Of a DNA stretch of 64,000 nucleotides, positions 8,740-17,627 are shown piece by piece (positions within the stretch are counted from its first letter, which is position 1; every line of letters starts with the position of its first letter). The notes below the pieces were generated by a model that worked only from the letters and a program-made list of their open reading frames with translations, had not been told where the DNA came from and did not search any database. Both the position numbers and the translations under genes were made by a program. The DNA is taken from the NCBI RefSeq assembly GCF_035920365.1, contig NZ_CP109150.1, positions 992,001 through 1,056,000 of the forward strand, read 5' to 3'. Source of the DNA: Micromonospora sp. NBC_01740. Lineage in GTDB: Bacteria; Actinomycetota; Actinomycetes; Mycobacteriales; Micromonosporaceae.

Positions 8740-9945
8740 GTGAGCCGGGAGGTCGGATTGTCGCCGCGCACGGACGACGGCCCGCTCGTCGCCGACGTGC
8801 CGCGGGACGACGCGTACCCGCTGATTCGCGACGAGCGGGCCTGCGTCGTGACCGCCCTGCGGCTCGGCTGGTGGATGGCGGACGCCTACCACCACGCGCG
8901 GACCGCCGAGCTGCGCGACCCCGGAGCCGACCGGCCGGCGGGCGCACCGGCGAAGCTCTCCAACCTGACCGAGATGTCGGGGCGGCGGCGCATGCAGATG
9001 TACCTGGACGGCGTGGAGGTCGCCCTCACCCAGATCGCCGAGCTGACCCGGCGCGTCGGCCCCGTGCCCGCCACCGCCGACGCGCGGGGCCGGGTGGCCG
9101 ACGGGTCCGCCGACGCCCTGCTGCTCGCCCTCGACGACCTGAACGTGGAACTGCTGCGCTGGACGATGTCCACCAACCAGCGGGTGGGGCTGGCGTACCG
9201 GCTGGGACGCTCGCTGGCCGACACCGTCCGGTACGGCGACGCCGTGCGGAACGGCGACGCCGGGCAGGTGGCCCAGCGCTTCGGCGGGCGGCAGTTCGAG
9301 ATCGGCCGTTGGCTGGGCGAGCTGGCCAGCGTGCTGCCCCCGTACTCGGCCGCGGTGGTCCGCCACTCGCTGTCGGCGTGGGCGTCGGCGGTCACCAGGG
9401 CGGGCGTGGGCGACCCGACCGAGGCGGGGCTGCCCGAGCTGGCCCGCGAGCTGCGCAACCAGGGCGAGCTGTGGCAGGGCGTGCTCACCGGCGGGCTGCA
9501 CCCGAGGGACCTGCTGGACGAGGAGGACTACGCCATCGTCGCCCGGAACCTGATCGTGCGGGACCGGAGGCTGGTGGTGCAGGCCGTCCGGGGGATCTTC
9601 TGGCCGGTGCTCGTACCGCTGCTCGCCGTGCTGTTCGCCGTGGTGGGGGTGAGCGCGCTGGCCGCCGCCGGTCCGCCGGTGACCCGGGCGGCCGTGGCCC
9701 TGCTCGGGCTGGGCGCCGGGCTGGCCGCGATCTGGCGCACCGTCTCGGGGCCGGCGCTCGCGGTCGCCGGGGAGGTCAACCGGCCGCTGCTGGAGAGCGA
9801 GCTGACGGCGCGGATGGCCGTACGCATCGACCGGCCGCTGGCCGCCGCGCGGGCCGCCGGCCGGGCCCGCCGGCAGCGTCGCCCCGACGAGCCGGGGCCT
9901 CGATCGAAATCCGTTGCCCCTCTGTCCCCCGCGGACCTACCGTGA
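8740..9945 (+). CDS. Uncharacterised protein with C-terminal membrane hairpin
   Basis: I do not recognise a named family in this 401-residue protein. The first 300 residues are soluble and helical, with an Arg-rich GRRRMQMYLDG stretch and repeated mentions of short helices (ADALLLALDDLNVELLRW). Two strong hydrophobic segments follow at about residues 288-310 and 318-335 (FWPVLVPLLAVLFAVVGVSALA and AVALLGLGAGLAAIW). A basic, Pro-rich tail closes the protein. It is probably anchored in the cytoplasmic membrane with the large domain inside. The start is GTG at 8740; a TTG six codons later is an alternative. A hairpin at 10115 probably ends its transcript. Confidence 0.65.
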   Translation: MSREVGLSPRTDDGPLVADVPRDDAYPLIRDERACVVTALRLGWWMADAYHHARTAELRDPGADRPAGAPAKLSNLTEMSGRRRMQMYLDGVEVALTQIAELTRRVGPVPATADARGRVADGSADALLLALDDLNVELLRWTMSTNQRVGLAYRLGRSLADTVRYGDAVRNGDAGQVAQRFGGRQFEIGRWLGELASVLPPYSAAVVRHSLSAWASAVTRAGVGDPTEAGLPELARELRNQGELWQGVLTGGLHPRDLLDEEDYAIVARNLIVRDRRLVVQAVRGIFWPVLVPLLAVLFAVVGVSALAAAGPPVTRAAVALLGLGAGLAAIWRTVSGPALAVAGEVNRPLLESELTARMAVRIDRPLAAARAAGRARRQRRPDEPGPRSKSVAPLSPADLP

Positions 9946-10114
9946 TCGCGCAAGGTCAACCACCGCCGCGGGAGCTGGTCATGTCGATGTCGCACGTCAC
10001 CGGTGTGCCGTCGTGCCTGCCCACGCGTCCGGCATCGCCGGCCGGCGGCGGTCGTCACCGTGCCGAAGACCCCGGGGGCGGCCGGCCCGACTGACGCGTG
10101 CCCGCACGACGTCG

Positions 10115-10146
10115 AGCCGCCCGTCCGTAACCCGGACCGGGCGGCT
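10115..10146 (+). terminator. GC-rich hairpin before HNH gene
   Basis: agccgcccgtccg and cggaccgggcggct pair as nine base pairs, a two-base bulge and four more, followed by ctttcg. It lies 170 bases after the 401-aa gene and 52 bases before the HNH start, so it ends the former or attenuates the latter. Confidence 0.6.
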
Positions 10147-10197
10147 CTTTCGCGCTCCGGCCCGTCCAGATCGTCACCGCCACGAAGGGAGACACCG

Positions 10198-10641
10198 GTG
10201 GACGCCGTCCTCGTCGTCAACGCCGACCTCGGCCCGCTGCACCGGGTCACCGTCCAGCACGCGATCCGGATGCTCTGCCGGCGGGTCGCCGAGATCCACG
10301 AGGCCGAGCCGGACCGGGTCATCGGGGTGTTCCCGATGCCCCGGGTGGTGCGCCTGGTCCGCTACGTGGTGACCCGGTGGCGGTTCAGCGCCGGCCCGGC
10401 CTGGTCCCGCGCCGGCGTGCTGCGCCGCGACGGGCGCTGCTGCGCGTACTGCGGGGGGCCGGCCGGCACCATCGACCACATCCTGCCCCGCTCGCGCGGC
10501 GGCCGGAACACCTGGCGGAACACGACGGCCGCCTGCTACGGCTGCAACCAGCACAAGGGCGACCGGACGCCGGCCGAGGCGGGCATGCCGCTGCGGCGTG
10601 AGCCGGCCGTGCCGAGCTGGGCGGCGCTGGCGGGGCGGTGA
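10198..10641 (+). CDS. HNH endonuclease family protein
   Basis: A 147-residue protein with the HNH zinc-nuclease fold: CAYCGG (first Cys pair), TIDHILPRSRGGRNTWRN (the H-x-x-P-R-S core with catalytic His) and ACYGCNQHKGDRTPAEA (second Cys pair, Asn and His). This conserved actinobacterial single-domain type also has the N-terminal VLVVNADLGPLHRVTVQHAI block. GTG at 10198 is chosen because it follows a clear gaaggga ribosome site and matches the usual N-terminus. Nicking or repair roles are plausible but unproven. No toxin partner or phage genes are adjacent. Confidence 0.85.
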   Translation: MDAVLVVNADLGPLHRVTVQHAIRMLCRRVAEIHEAEPDRVIGVFPMPRVVRLVRYVVTRWRFSAGPAWSRAGVLRRDGRCCAYCGGPAGTIDHILPRSRGGRNTWRNTTAACYGCNQHKGDRTPAEAGMPLRREPAVPSWAALAGR

Positions 10642-10795
10642 CGGACCGGCCGGCGGGAACGGGGGGCCGCGTCGGGGGTACGCCCTCGGCGCGGCACCCG
10701 TCGGCCCCTCACCTCTCGGCACCTACCCGCCGGGTCCCTGCCTGCCGTGTCCCTACCGGGCGGCACCCGGCCTGGCGGTACGGGAGGTGGAGCGG

Positions 10796-11563
10796 TCAGG
10801 GCCGGGCGGGCGGGGCCCAGCCGAAACGGGCCGGGCGGCGCTCGTGGAAGGCGGCAACGCCCTCGCGGGCCTCGCCGCTGGCCCGGACCTGCCCGTGCCA
10901 CCAGGCGATCCGGTCCTCGTCCGCCCGCCCGTCGACGATCTCCTTGGCGGCGGCGACGCTGAGCTGCGACCGGGCGACCACGGCGGCGGTGAGCTCGTCC
11001 ACCCGGGCGGCGAGCCCGTCGCCCGGCAGCACCTCGTCGACCAGGCCCACCCGCAGCGCCCGCTCGGCGTCGATCAGCTCGGCGGTGAAGAGCAGGTGCT
11101 TGGCCGCGGCCGGGCCGACCAGCCGGGCCAACCGGCGGGTGGTCGGCGCCGGATAGACCAGGCCCAGCCGCGCCGGCGGCACGCCGAACCGCGCGTCGGT
11201 GGTGGCGACCCGCAGGTCGCAGGCGACGGCGAGCTGACAGCCGCCGCCCACGCACGCGCCCCGGACGGCGGCGACGGTGGGCTTGGCGAATGCGGCGAGC
11301 CGCTCCTCGGCGGCCACCGCGATGCTGGCGTCACCGGCGTCCAGCAGCTCGTCCAGGTCGCCCAGGTCCGCGCCGGCGCAGAAGGTGTCCCCCGCGCCGG
11401 TGAGTACCAGCGCCCGGACGGCCGGGTCGGCCTCCAGCCCGTCGAGCAGCTCCGGCAGCCGTCGCCACATGGCGGTGGTCATCGCGTTGCGCCGCGCCGG
11501 ATTACGGATCACCACCGTCGCCACCGGCCCGGCCACCTCGACGAGGAGTTCCGCGTCCGCCAC
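10796..11563 (-). CDS. Enoyl-CoA hydratase/isomerase family protein
   Basis: The protein has the crotonase fold: VIRNPARRNAMTTAMW, the oxyanion-hole segment GDTFCAGADLGDL, and ACVGGGCQLAVACDLRVATTDARFGVPPARLGLVYP. The second glutamate often needed for hydration is replaced here (APTTRRLARLVGPAAA), so the reaction may be isomerisation, hydrolysis or another CoA thioester chemistry rather than beta-oxidation hydration. The GTG at 11563 has a good gaagggg ribosome site; upstream GTGs at 11569 and 11572 are possible. About 255 residues, family length. It lies alone, between the HNH gene and the metalloprotease. Confidence 0.8.
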   Translation of the reverse strand: MADAELLVEVAGPVATVVIRNPARRNAMTTAMWRRLPELLDGLEADPAVRALVLTGAGDTFCAGADLGDLDELLDAGDASIAVAAEERLAAFAKPTVAAVRGACVGGGCQLAVACDLRVATTDARFGVPPARLGLVYPAPTTRRLARLVGPAAAKHLLFTAELIDAERALRVGLVDEVLPGDGLAARVDELTAAVVARSQLSVAAAKEIVDGRADEDRIAWWHGQVRASGEAREGVAAFHERRPARFGWAPPARP

Positions 11564-11631
11564 CGTCACCACCCCTTCGACGTCCCGCCCGGCCGCCGGG
11601 AGCGGCGACGCGTGCGGCGACCATAACGGCG

Positions 11632-11672
11632 CCGGCCCGACGACCACCCTGGCGGGGTGGTCGCCGGGCCGG
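11632..11672 (-). terminator. Hairpin after M4 metalloprotease
   Basis: ccggcccgacgaccacc pairs with ggtggtcgccgggccgg with one internal mismatch and an eight-base loop. It lies 17 bases beyond the protease stop codon on the minus strand. Confidence 0.7.
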
Positions 11673-11688
11673 CGACGGTACGGCTACG

Positions 11689-14082
11689 TCAGGAGACGTT
11701 GAGCGCGGTGTCGTCCACGACGAAGGACGTCTGGAGCGACACGTCCTCGGTGCCGGTGAACCTCAGGGTCACGGTCTGGCCCTTGTACGCGGCCAGCGAG
11801 AACGACTTCTGGCTGTAGCCCGCGGCCTTGTTCAGGTTCGAGTACGTGGCGAGGGTCGCCAGCACCGTCCCGGAGGAGTTGAGCACCTGCACCCGCAGCG
11901 TGTCGTACGCGGTGCTGCTGGTGGTCTCCGCCGAGTCGATGTGCAGCCAGAAGCTGAAGTTGTACGACGTGCACCCGGCCGGCAGGCTCACCGACTGGGA
12001 GAGCGTCTCGGTGCGGGTGGTCCCGTACCCGTTCATCCACGCGCTCCACGTGCCGGTGCGGGCCGGCTGCGCGGTGCCGTGCTGGCCGATCACGCCCGAG
12101 GACTGCGTCCAGGCGGTGACCCCGGACTCGAAGCCCGCGTTGGCGAGCTTCTGACCCGGGCTGGTGCAGCCGCCGCCGGTGCCGTTCACCGTCAGCGTGT
12201 AGGTGGCGCTGCGGGTGACCGAGCCGGCGCCGTTCACGGTGACCGTGTAGGTGCCGGGCGCCGTGGCGGCCGTGGTGGCGACGGTCAGGGTCGACGACCC
12301 GCCCGAGGTCACCGAGGCCGGGCTGAACGAGGCGGTCGCCCCGCTCGGCAGGCCGGAGGCCGACAGCGTCACGGTCTGCGCCGACCCGCTGGTGGTGGCC
12401 GTGGCCACGGTGGTGGAGACCGAGCTGCCCGGGTTCACCGCGCCGGAGGTCGGCGAGAGCGAGACCGAGAAGTCGTTGCCGGTCGAGCACGGCGCGTCGT
12501 TGCCGGCCACGTTCACCGCGGTCCAGGCCGCCTGGACGGTCTTGTACTCGGTGGAGCAGCTGCCGTACAGGTCGGTCGCGGCGCGCAGGCTGTACGCCCG
12601 GGCGGTGTTGGCCGGGTTGCTGGTGTTGACGTACGAGGTGTTGGAGGTGAAGTACGCGTCCAGCGCCCGCCACCAGATCTTCTCGGCCTTGGCGCGGCCG
12701 ATGCCGGTCACCGCCGGGGCGGAGCCGCAAACCGGCGAGGTGCCGTACGAGGTGGCCCCGGTGCCCTCGGCGAGGTTGAAGAAGAAGTGGTTGGCGACAC
12801 CGGACGAGTAGTGCACGTCCTTGCTCCTGGTCGAGGTGGACCAGCAGCTGTCGCTCGAACCGTCCAGGGACGGGTTATACATGTAGCGCAGCGGCGTACC
12901 GTTGCCGTTGATGTTGATCTTTTCACCGACCTGGTAGTCGCCCGGGTCGGCGGAGCTGTTGGCGTAGAACTCGACCATGTTGCCGAAGATGTCGCTGGTG
13001 GCCTCGTTGAGGCCGCCGGACTCGCCGGAGTAGGTCAGGCCGCCGGGGACGACGTTCTCGGTCACGCCGTGGCTCATCTCGTGGGCGGCCACGTCGATGG
13101 AGACGAGCGGCCGGGAGTTGCCGCTGCCGTCGCCGTAGGTCATCCGGGAGCCGTCCCAGAAGGCGTTGACGTAGTTGTTGCCGTAGTGCACCCGGCTCGG
13201 CACGCCCCGGCCGTCGCCGAAGATGCCGTTGCGGCCGTGCACGTTCTTGAAGTAGTCGAAGGTCTTGGCGGCGCCGTGGTGCGCGTCCACGGCGGCGGAC
13301 TGCCGGTTGGAGGCGGCGCCGGTGCCCCAGGTGTTGTCGGCGTCGGTGAACGTGGTGCACGTCGACGTGCCGTTGTTCATGTCGCACGTGGAGCCGTTGC
13401 CGCGCAGCGGGTCGATCATCTGGTACGTGCTGCCGGAGAGCGTGGTGTCCACGGTGACGGTGCCCGAGTAGACGCTGTTGCCCGTGCCGGAGACGGCCTC
13501 GATCTCGTCGTACGAGCCGACGACCTTGCCCGTGGTGGCGTCGGTGACGACGTGGAACCGCGACGGCGTCTGCCCGTCCGGGTGCCAGCCGGTGACGACG
13601 GTCTCCCAGGCGAGCCGGCCCTTGCCGGAGCTGGCGTCGACGAAGAGCTCCGGGTTGCCCACCGCGGTGAGCGTGCCGGAGAACTCGGCGCGGGCGGCCT
13701 TCTTCGCGGCGGCGGAGGAGACCTTCGCCGTGGTCGGGAGGGTCAGCGGGGCGTCCAGACCGACCGAGGAGCCGGCGTAGCCACCGTTCGGGGTCGTGTG
13801 GATGACGAAGTCACCGCCGTACACCCGCAGGCCCTGGTAGGTCCGGGTGTAGCGGGTGTGGGCGGCGCCGTTGGCGTCCACCTTGGTGCTGTGCACCTGG
13901 TAGGACTCGGCGCCGGTGCCCTGGACGGCACCGGGGTTGGCCCGCAGGACGCTCGCCGCCGCGGCGGCGGGGCCGCCCGGGGCGGGGGCGGCAGCAGGTG
14001 CCGCGAGCGTCGGGGTACCGACGCCGGTCAGCAGACCGCCGGCTAGCAGGGCCGCACCGACGGCGGCAAGGGGTCTCTTCAC
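11689..14082 (-). CDS. Secreted thermolysin-like (M4) metalloprotease with Ig-like and C-terminal binding domains
   Basis: A 797-residue exported zinc protease. A signal peptide (MKRPLAAVGAALLAGGLLTG, cleavage after an AxA near residue 30) is followed by FTP and PepSY-type prodomains (about 50-180). The M4 catalytic domain has HEMSH at residues 334-338 and the third zinc ligand in GGLNEATSDIFG. After about residue 540 come an Ig-like domain (FSVSLSPTSGAVNPGSS) and a jelly-roll-like domain typical of extracellular binding modules. GTG at 14082 is preceded by aggagg and begins the signal peptide; the open frame upstream is not protein-like. It should be self-processed outside the cell and digest proteins. 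Confidence 0.92.
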   Translation of the reverse strand: MKRPLAAVGAALLAGGLLTGVGTPTLAAPAAAPAPGGPAAAAASVLRANPGAVQGTGAESYQVHSTKVDANGAAHTRYTRTYQGLRVYGGDFVIHTTPNGGYAGSSVGLDAPLTLPTTAKVSSAAAKKAARAEFSGTLTAVGNPELFVDASSGKGRLAWETVVTGWHPDGQTPSRFHVVTDATTGKVVGSYDEIEAVSGTGNSVYSGTVTVDTTLSGSTYQMIDPLRGNGSTCDMNNGTSTCTTFTDADNTWGTGAASNRQSAAVDAHHGAAKTFDYFKNVHGRNGIFGDGRGVPSRVHYGNNYVNAFWDGSRMTYGDGSGNSRPLVSIDVAAHEMSHGVTENVVPGGLTYSGESGGLNEATSDIFGNMVEFYANSSADPGDYQVGEKININGNGTPLRYMYNPSLDGSSDSCWSTSTRSKDVHYSSGVANHFFFNLAEGTGATSYGTSPVCGSAPAVTGIGRAKAEKIWWRALDAYFTSNTSYVNTSNPANTARAYSLRAATDLYGSCSTEYKTVQAAWTAVNVAGNDAPCSTGNDFSVSLSPTSGAVNPGSSVSTTVATATTSGSAQTVTLSASGLPSGATASFSPASVTSGGSSTLTVATTAATAPGTYTVTVNGAGSVTRSATYTLTVNGTGGGCTSPGQKLANAGFESGVTAWTQSSGVIGQHGTAQPARTGTWSAWMNGYGTTRTETLSQSVSLPAGCTSYNFSFWLHIDSAETTSSTAYDTLRVQVLNSSGTVLATLATYSNLNKAAGYSQKSFSLAAYKGQTVTLRFTGTEDVSLQTSFVVDDTALNVS

Positions 14083-14248
14083 GTGCCCTCCTGGACAGGA
14101 ATGCGTGACGGGGGTAGTCACACATGTAAATACAACGATGCGCCAGCCAAAAAGAGAAGGGTTGATCGGATTTCCGCTTGAGACAATGGCCGTTCGGTGG
14201 AATCGACGCTGGTGGGAACCGGATCGCCACCCCGAGCGTCCGACGAAC

Positions 14249-14779
14249 ATGAGATCAGCTTCGATGGCCGGCGCCGTGATCGCGCTCGCGGCGACCCTCC
14301 TGGCCGGCTGCGCGCCGACCGGACCCGCGGACCCGGCCGTCCCGCCCGGTCCGGCGCGGACGCCGGCCACACCGACGACCGCCGCGCCGTCCCCGCAGCC
14401 GACGACCGCGCCGCGCTCCCCCGGGCCGGCGGCCACGGCGGCCCGGATCATGCTGACCCGGTCGGGCGGGTTCGCCGGACGCGGCGACACCGTGAGGGTG
14501 GAGCACGACGGCCGGTGGACGGTCGTCGACCGCACCGGATCCCCACGCACCGGCCGGCTCTCCAGCGCGGATCTCGACCGGCTGCGCCGGCTCGTCGTCG
14601 ACCCGGCCCTCGCCGCCGAGGCGGGCCGCCCGTCGGCGCCCACCGCCTGCCAGGACGCCTTCAGCTACCGACTGACGATCGGGGAGGTGGAGACCGGCTA
14701 CGTGGACTGCCCGGCCGACGGTGCCGCGCCGGCCGCGACCCGTGCGGTCGTGGAACTCCTGCTCGGGGCCACGGGCTGA
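14249..14779 (+). CDS. Putative lipoprotein of unknown function
   Basis: A 176-residue protein with a lipoprotein signal peptide: basic start MRSASM, hydrophobic core, and lipobox LLAGC with Cys at about residue 22. A Pro/Thr/Ala-rich spacer (about 25-65) tethers a small globular domain with the pattern MLTRSGGFAGRGDTVRVEHDGRWTV. This resembles small actinobacterial secreted domains that include a short Cys-containing C-terminus (ACQDAFSYRLTIGEVETGYVDCPAD). Function unknown. ATG at 14249 is the start at the signal peptide. It is divergent from the metalloprotease, with 166 bases between. Confidence 0.7.
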   Translation: MRSASMAGAVIALAATLLAGCAPTGPADPAVPPGPARTPATPTTAAPSPQPTTAPRSPGPAATAARIMLTRSGGFAGRGDTVRVEHDGRWTVVDRTGSPRTGRLSSADLDRLRRLVVDPALAAEAGRPSAPTACQDAFSYRLTIGEVETGYVDCPADGAAPAATRAVVELLLGATG

Positions 14780-14804
14780 GCGAGCACAGGCCCGTCGGTC
14801 GGGG

Positions 14805-15434
14805 TCAGAACCGGTAGTCCTCCGGCAGGCCGGTGGCGCGCAGCTCCGGCGGCAGATGGGCGACGTCGTTGACCGCGAGCAGCGTCGGCGGACCGCCCGG
14901 GCCGTAGCGGATCACCGTCAGCCCGCAGTGGTGCGCGTTGAAGCCCAGCCAGCGCCGCTCCGGCGCGTCGAGCGCGTGCCGGACGAACCAGGCGATCAGG
15001 AACGTGTGCGTGACGACCAGATCCCGCCGGTCGCCGTCGTCCGGGGCGGTGGCGAACCGCCGCACGGCCGCCGCCGCCAGTCGCGGCCCGTCGGCCCGCT
15101 CCGCCGGGGAGAAACCCGCCAACAGCCGGGCGTACGCGGGCGGCAGGCCGGTCGGATCGGTGTCGTGCGGCAGGTGGTCGCCGACCTCCTCGGCGGCGTA
15201 CACGCCGATCCCGGGCAGCGACGCCGCGACCAGCTCGGCGGTCTCGACGGCACGCCGCAGCGGGCCGTGGTGGACGGCGTCGACGGGCACGCCGCGCAGC
15301 CGCTCGCCGAGCAGGGTCGCCTGCCGGCGGCCCCGGTCGGACAGGCCGGTCTCCGGCGGGTCGAGGCCCGGCGGGGTGCCCGGCGGACGGTCCTGCTCGC
15401 CGTGCCGGGCCAGGTAGAGCAGGCGGGTCCCCAC
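14805..15434 (-). CDS. Histidine phosphatase (phosphoglycerate-mutase-like) family protein
   Basis: A 209-residue cytosolic protein with the RHGE catalytic motif (LYLARHGEQD), the downstream arginine in HHGPLRRAVETAEL, and the second catalytic histidine in DLVVTHTFLIAWFVRH. These define the acid-phosphatase/phosphoglycerate-mutase superfamily. GTG at 15434 with an aggggg ribosome site is preferred over an in-frame ATG at 15491. Substrate is not evident. It converges with the lipoprotein gene and follows the VOC gene on the same strand. Confidence 0.85.
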   Translation of the reverse strand: MGTRLLYLARHGEQDRPPGTPPGLDPPETGLSDRGRRQATLLGERLRGVPVDAVHHGPLRRAVETAELVAASLPGIGVYAAEEVGDHLPHDTDPTGLPPAYARLLAGFSPAERADGPRLAAAAVRRFATAPDDGDRRDLVVTHTFLIAWFVRHALDAPERRWLGFNAHHCGLTVIRYGPGGPPTLLAVNDVAHLPPELRATGLPEDYRF

Positions 15435-15508
15435 GTCGTCCCCCTGGTACGCGATCGGAGGCGTGCCACCGGCGGCACGCCTCCCGATCATGGCTCCCTG
15501 CCGCCAGG

Positions 15509-15928
15509 TCAGCCCCTGGGGAACATCTGGCCGATGCGGATCTTGTTGCCGAACGGGTCGCGGATGCCGAAGTCGATCCCGTACGGGCGCTCCATCGGCT
15601 CGTCGGTGATCTCGACGCCCTTGGCCACGAGGTCCTCGTACGTCTTCTGCGCGTCGTCGGTGGTCATGAAGAGGTACCCGCCCAGCGCCCCCTTGGTGAG
15701 CAGCTCACGGACCTGCTCGGCGGTGGCCGGGTCCAGCGCCGGCGGGCCCGGCTTCTCCAGCAGGATCTCGCGCTCCGGGTCGCCGGGCAGGTTCACCGTC
15801 AACCAGCGCATGAAGCCGAGGTCCTGGTCGGTGTTGACCTCCAGGCCGAGCTTGCCCACATAGAAGTCGAGGGCCTCGTCCTGGTCGAGCACGTAGATCT
15901 GGGAGCGGCTGATCGCGTTCATCGTCAT
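15509..15928 (-). CDS. VOC-family (glyoxalase-like) protein
   Basis: A 139-residue single-module vicinal-oxygen-chelate protein: the beta-alpha-beta-beta-beta pattern with YVLDQDEALDFYVGKLGLEV at the start and GIDFGIRDPFGNKIRIGQ at the end, the common actinobacterial ending. These act as dioxygenases, isomerases or antibiotic-binding proteins. Eleven bases separate it from the AraC gene behind it, indicating an AraC-VOC unit. Confidence 0.85.
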   Translation of the reverse strand: MTMNAISRSQIYVLDQDEALDFYVGKLGLEVNTDQDLGFMRWLTVNLPGDPEREILLEKPGPPALDPATAEQVRELLTKGALGGYLFMTTDDAQKTYEDLVAKGVEITDEPMERPYGIDFGIRDPFGNKIRIGQMFPRG

Positions 15929-15938
15929 GCCCGGAACG

Positions 15939-16397
15939 CTACGGGGCTCCCCTGACCTGCTGCTTATCCAAAACTGACCTCTGCTGCCCGAAGCTGCTGG
16001 GCCGGGTCCAGGCCTTCGTGAAGCACACCGGCACGGCGGCGGTCGGTGCCTTGCGCCGGCGGTACTCCGACGGCGACTCCCCGACGATCTGCCGGAACGT
16101 GCGGCTGAACGTGCCCAGGCTGGCGAAGCCGACCGCGTAGCAGACGTCGGTGACGTCCCGGCCGGTGTGCAGCAGCAGGTACATCGCCCGCTCCACCCGG
16201 CGCCGCTGGAGGTAGCGGTGCGGGGTCTCGCCGAAGGTCGCCCGGAAGGTGCGGATGAAGTGCGCCTCGGAGACGTACGCGATCCGGGCCAGGGCGGGGA
16301 TGTCGAGCGGCTGGTCGTACGCGCGGTCCATCGCGTCCCGGGCGCGCAGCATGGCCCGGTTCGACTCCTCCGTCGCCCTGCTCACACCGCCCAGCAT
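15939..16397 (-). CDS. AraC-family transcriptional regulator (HTH only)
   Basis: A 152-residue regulator consisting mostly of the double helix-turn-helix AraC domain, without a large effector domain: RARDAMDRAYDQPLDIPALARIAYVSEAHFIRTFRATFGETPHRYLQRRRVERAMYLL and the second unit (DVTDVCYAVGFASLGTFSRTFRQIVGESPSEYRRR). Such short AraC proteins often regulate the VOC or glyoxalase gene next to them; here the downstream VOC gene follows by 11 bases. Start is ATG at 16397, with a GTG four codons in as alternative. Confidence 0.85.
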   Translation of the reverse strand: MLGGVSRATEESNRAMLRARDAMDRAYDQPLDIPALARIAYVSEAHFIRTFRATFGETPHRYLQRRRVERAMYLLLHTGRDVTDVCYAVGFASLGTFSRTFRQIVGESPSEYRRRKAPTAAVPVCFTKAWTRPSSFGQQRSVLDKQQVRGAP

Positions 16398-16421
16398 AGG
16401 GTGCCGTCACGCCGGACCCCG

Positions 16422-17141
16422 CTACCTCGGTGCGGTCGCCAGGATCGCGTCGAGGCCCTGGTCGAACAGCTCGTCGTCGCTCCATCGGGCGTCGTCGAGG
16501 TGACCGGAGTCGATGAGGGTCGGATAGGCGGCGGGATTCGCCGTGATGTGCCGCCGGGCCTCGCCGCGCGCGTGCGGATCAGCGGTCCGCCGCCAGGTCG
16601 CCTCGGTGAGCGCGGCGCCGATGACGTAGTTGGCGAGCAGGCGGGTCGCCACCGCCAGTCGACGGCCCGAGAAGCCGCCGCGCACCAGTGCCGACTGGAG
16701 GAACTCGGTGCGCGCGAGCACGTTGGGGCCGAGCATGGGTCGCCCGATCAGGCTCGCCGCCCAGGGGTGCCGGAGGATGGCCGTCCGCCAGTCCCGGACC
16801 AGCGCGCGTACGTCGTCCCGCCAGTCGCCCACCTCGTGCGGGAGCCGGACGTCGCCGAAGATCTGGTCGACGGCCAGGTCGAGCACGTCGTCCTTCGTCT
16901 TCACGTGCCAGTACAGCGCGGTGGACGTGACGTCGAGTTGCTGGGCGAGGCGACGCATCGTCAGGCCGTCCATGCCGTGCCCGTCGAGCAGGGCCACTGC
17001 GGCGTCGACGATGCGTTGCCGGCTCAGCGGCGGCGTACGGCGCGGACGGGCGGACTCCGCACGGAGCCACACCGAGCTGACGGCATCGGGCCGGCCGGCC
17101 GGCTCCTCGCGCGGCGTCCGGCCGGATCGGTTGGTGGTCAC
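16422..17141 (-). CDS. TetR-family regulator with TetR-type C-terminal domain
   Basis: A 239-residue regulator. The HTH (LSRQRIVDAAVALLDGHGMDGLTMRRLAQQLDVTSTALYWHVKTKDDVLDL) is preceded by a 30-residue disordered N-terminus and followed by the TetR_C_1-like ligand domain (VGDWRDDVRALVRDWRTAILRHPW). This subclass usually binds a hydrophobic or drug-like ligand. Its upstream region has a candidate operator at 17170-17186. The divergent small gene at 17232 is the nearest possible target. Confidence 0.88.
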   Translation of the reverse strand: MTTNRSGRTPREEPAGRPDAVSSVWLRAESARPRRTPPLSRQRIVDAAVALLDGHGMDGLTMRRLAQQLDVTSTALYWHVKTKDDVLDLAVDQIFGDVRLPHEVGDWRDDVRALVRDWRTAILRHPWAASLIGRPMLGPNVLARTEFLQSALVRGGFSGRRLAVATRLLANYVIGAALTEATWRRTADPHARGEARRHITANPAAYPTLIDSGHLDDARWSDDELFDQGLDAILATAPR

Positions 17142-17169
17142 CCGACCACTCTATTACGGTGCTCGGGCG

Positions 17170-17186
17170 ACTTAACGGTGGTAAGT
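17170..17186. promoter_or_regulatory. Candidate TetR operator
   Basis: acttaacggtggtaagt is a 17-bp interrupted palindrome (actta...taagt) between the TetR start and the divergent small gene, the usual place for an autoregulatory operator. Repressor binding is inferred. Confidence 0.5.
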
Positions 17187-17231
17187 TGCTCGACACGCGT
17201 TAGGTGACGGCGCCACAGAGGAGGCCTGGGC

Positions 17232-17459
17232 ATGCCCCTGATGCGGATCCATCTAGACACCGACCCGACGACCGCCCGCCGGGTCCTGGCCCTGCACCGG
17301 GCAGGGAAGAACCACCACGAGTCCCGGGACGCCGCCCGCAGCGAGGTCTGGCGGCACGGCCGCACGCCAGCCGCCGAGCCGGTCTTCGTCGGCGTCACCA
17401 ACGGCAAGCCTCTCCGCCTGATCTACGACGTGGAGGTCCACTTCGACACGACGCCCTGA
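17232..17459 (+). CDS. Small hypothetical protein (75 aa)
   Basis: A short protein starting MPLMRIHLDTDPTTARRVLALHRAGKN and ending RLIYDVEVHFDTTP. Its alternating acidic and basic surface and strand-helix-strand look suggest a small alpha/beta fold. I do not recognise the family. It starts at ATG 17232 after gaggcctgg. It is divergent from the TetR gene, so could be its target; toxin/antitoxin identity was considered but no partner is seen. Confidence 0.5.
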   Translation: MPLMRIHLDTDPTTARRVLALHRAGKNHHESRDAARSEVWRHGRTPAAEPVFVGVTNGKPLRLIYDVEVHFDTTP

Positions 17460-17550
17460 TGCGAGATCCGCGCAGACCGACGGCACGCCGACGGCGACGG
17501 TCAACCGGCCGGCTCGCGACGGTGCCCGGCAAGAGATGCCTGATGAAATT

Positions 17551-17627
17551 TGGAGCCCCCGGCCGGGATCGAACCGGCGACATCTCGCTTACAAGGCGAG
17601 TGCTCTGGCCAGCTGAGCTACAGGGGC
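17551..17627 (-). tRNA. tRNA-Thr (anticodon TGT)
   Basis: On the minus strand the gene reads GCCCCTG... and ends CGGGGGC-T-CCA, a 7-bp acceptor stem with CCA encoded. The D-arm (GCTCAGCTGGCCAGAGC), the anticodon stem CTCGC/GCGAG around loop CTTGTAA, and T-loop GTTCGATC are all present. Loop positions 34-36 are TGT, decoding ACA threonine. All arms pair normally, so it should be functional. Confidence 0.93.

Noticed and set aside
9981..10094. Leader peptide ORF before the HNH gene
   Set aside because: A short ATG frame exists but no regulatory-codon run or clear attenuator geometry supports a leader role.
11689..14643. 984-aa version of the metalloprotease
   Set aside because: The extra 187 residues are not protein-like and precede the clear GTG-signal-peptide start with its ribosome site at 14082.
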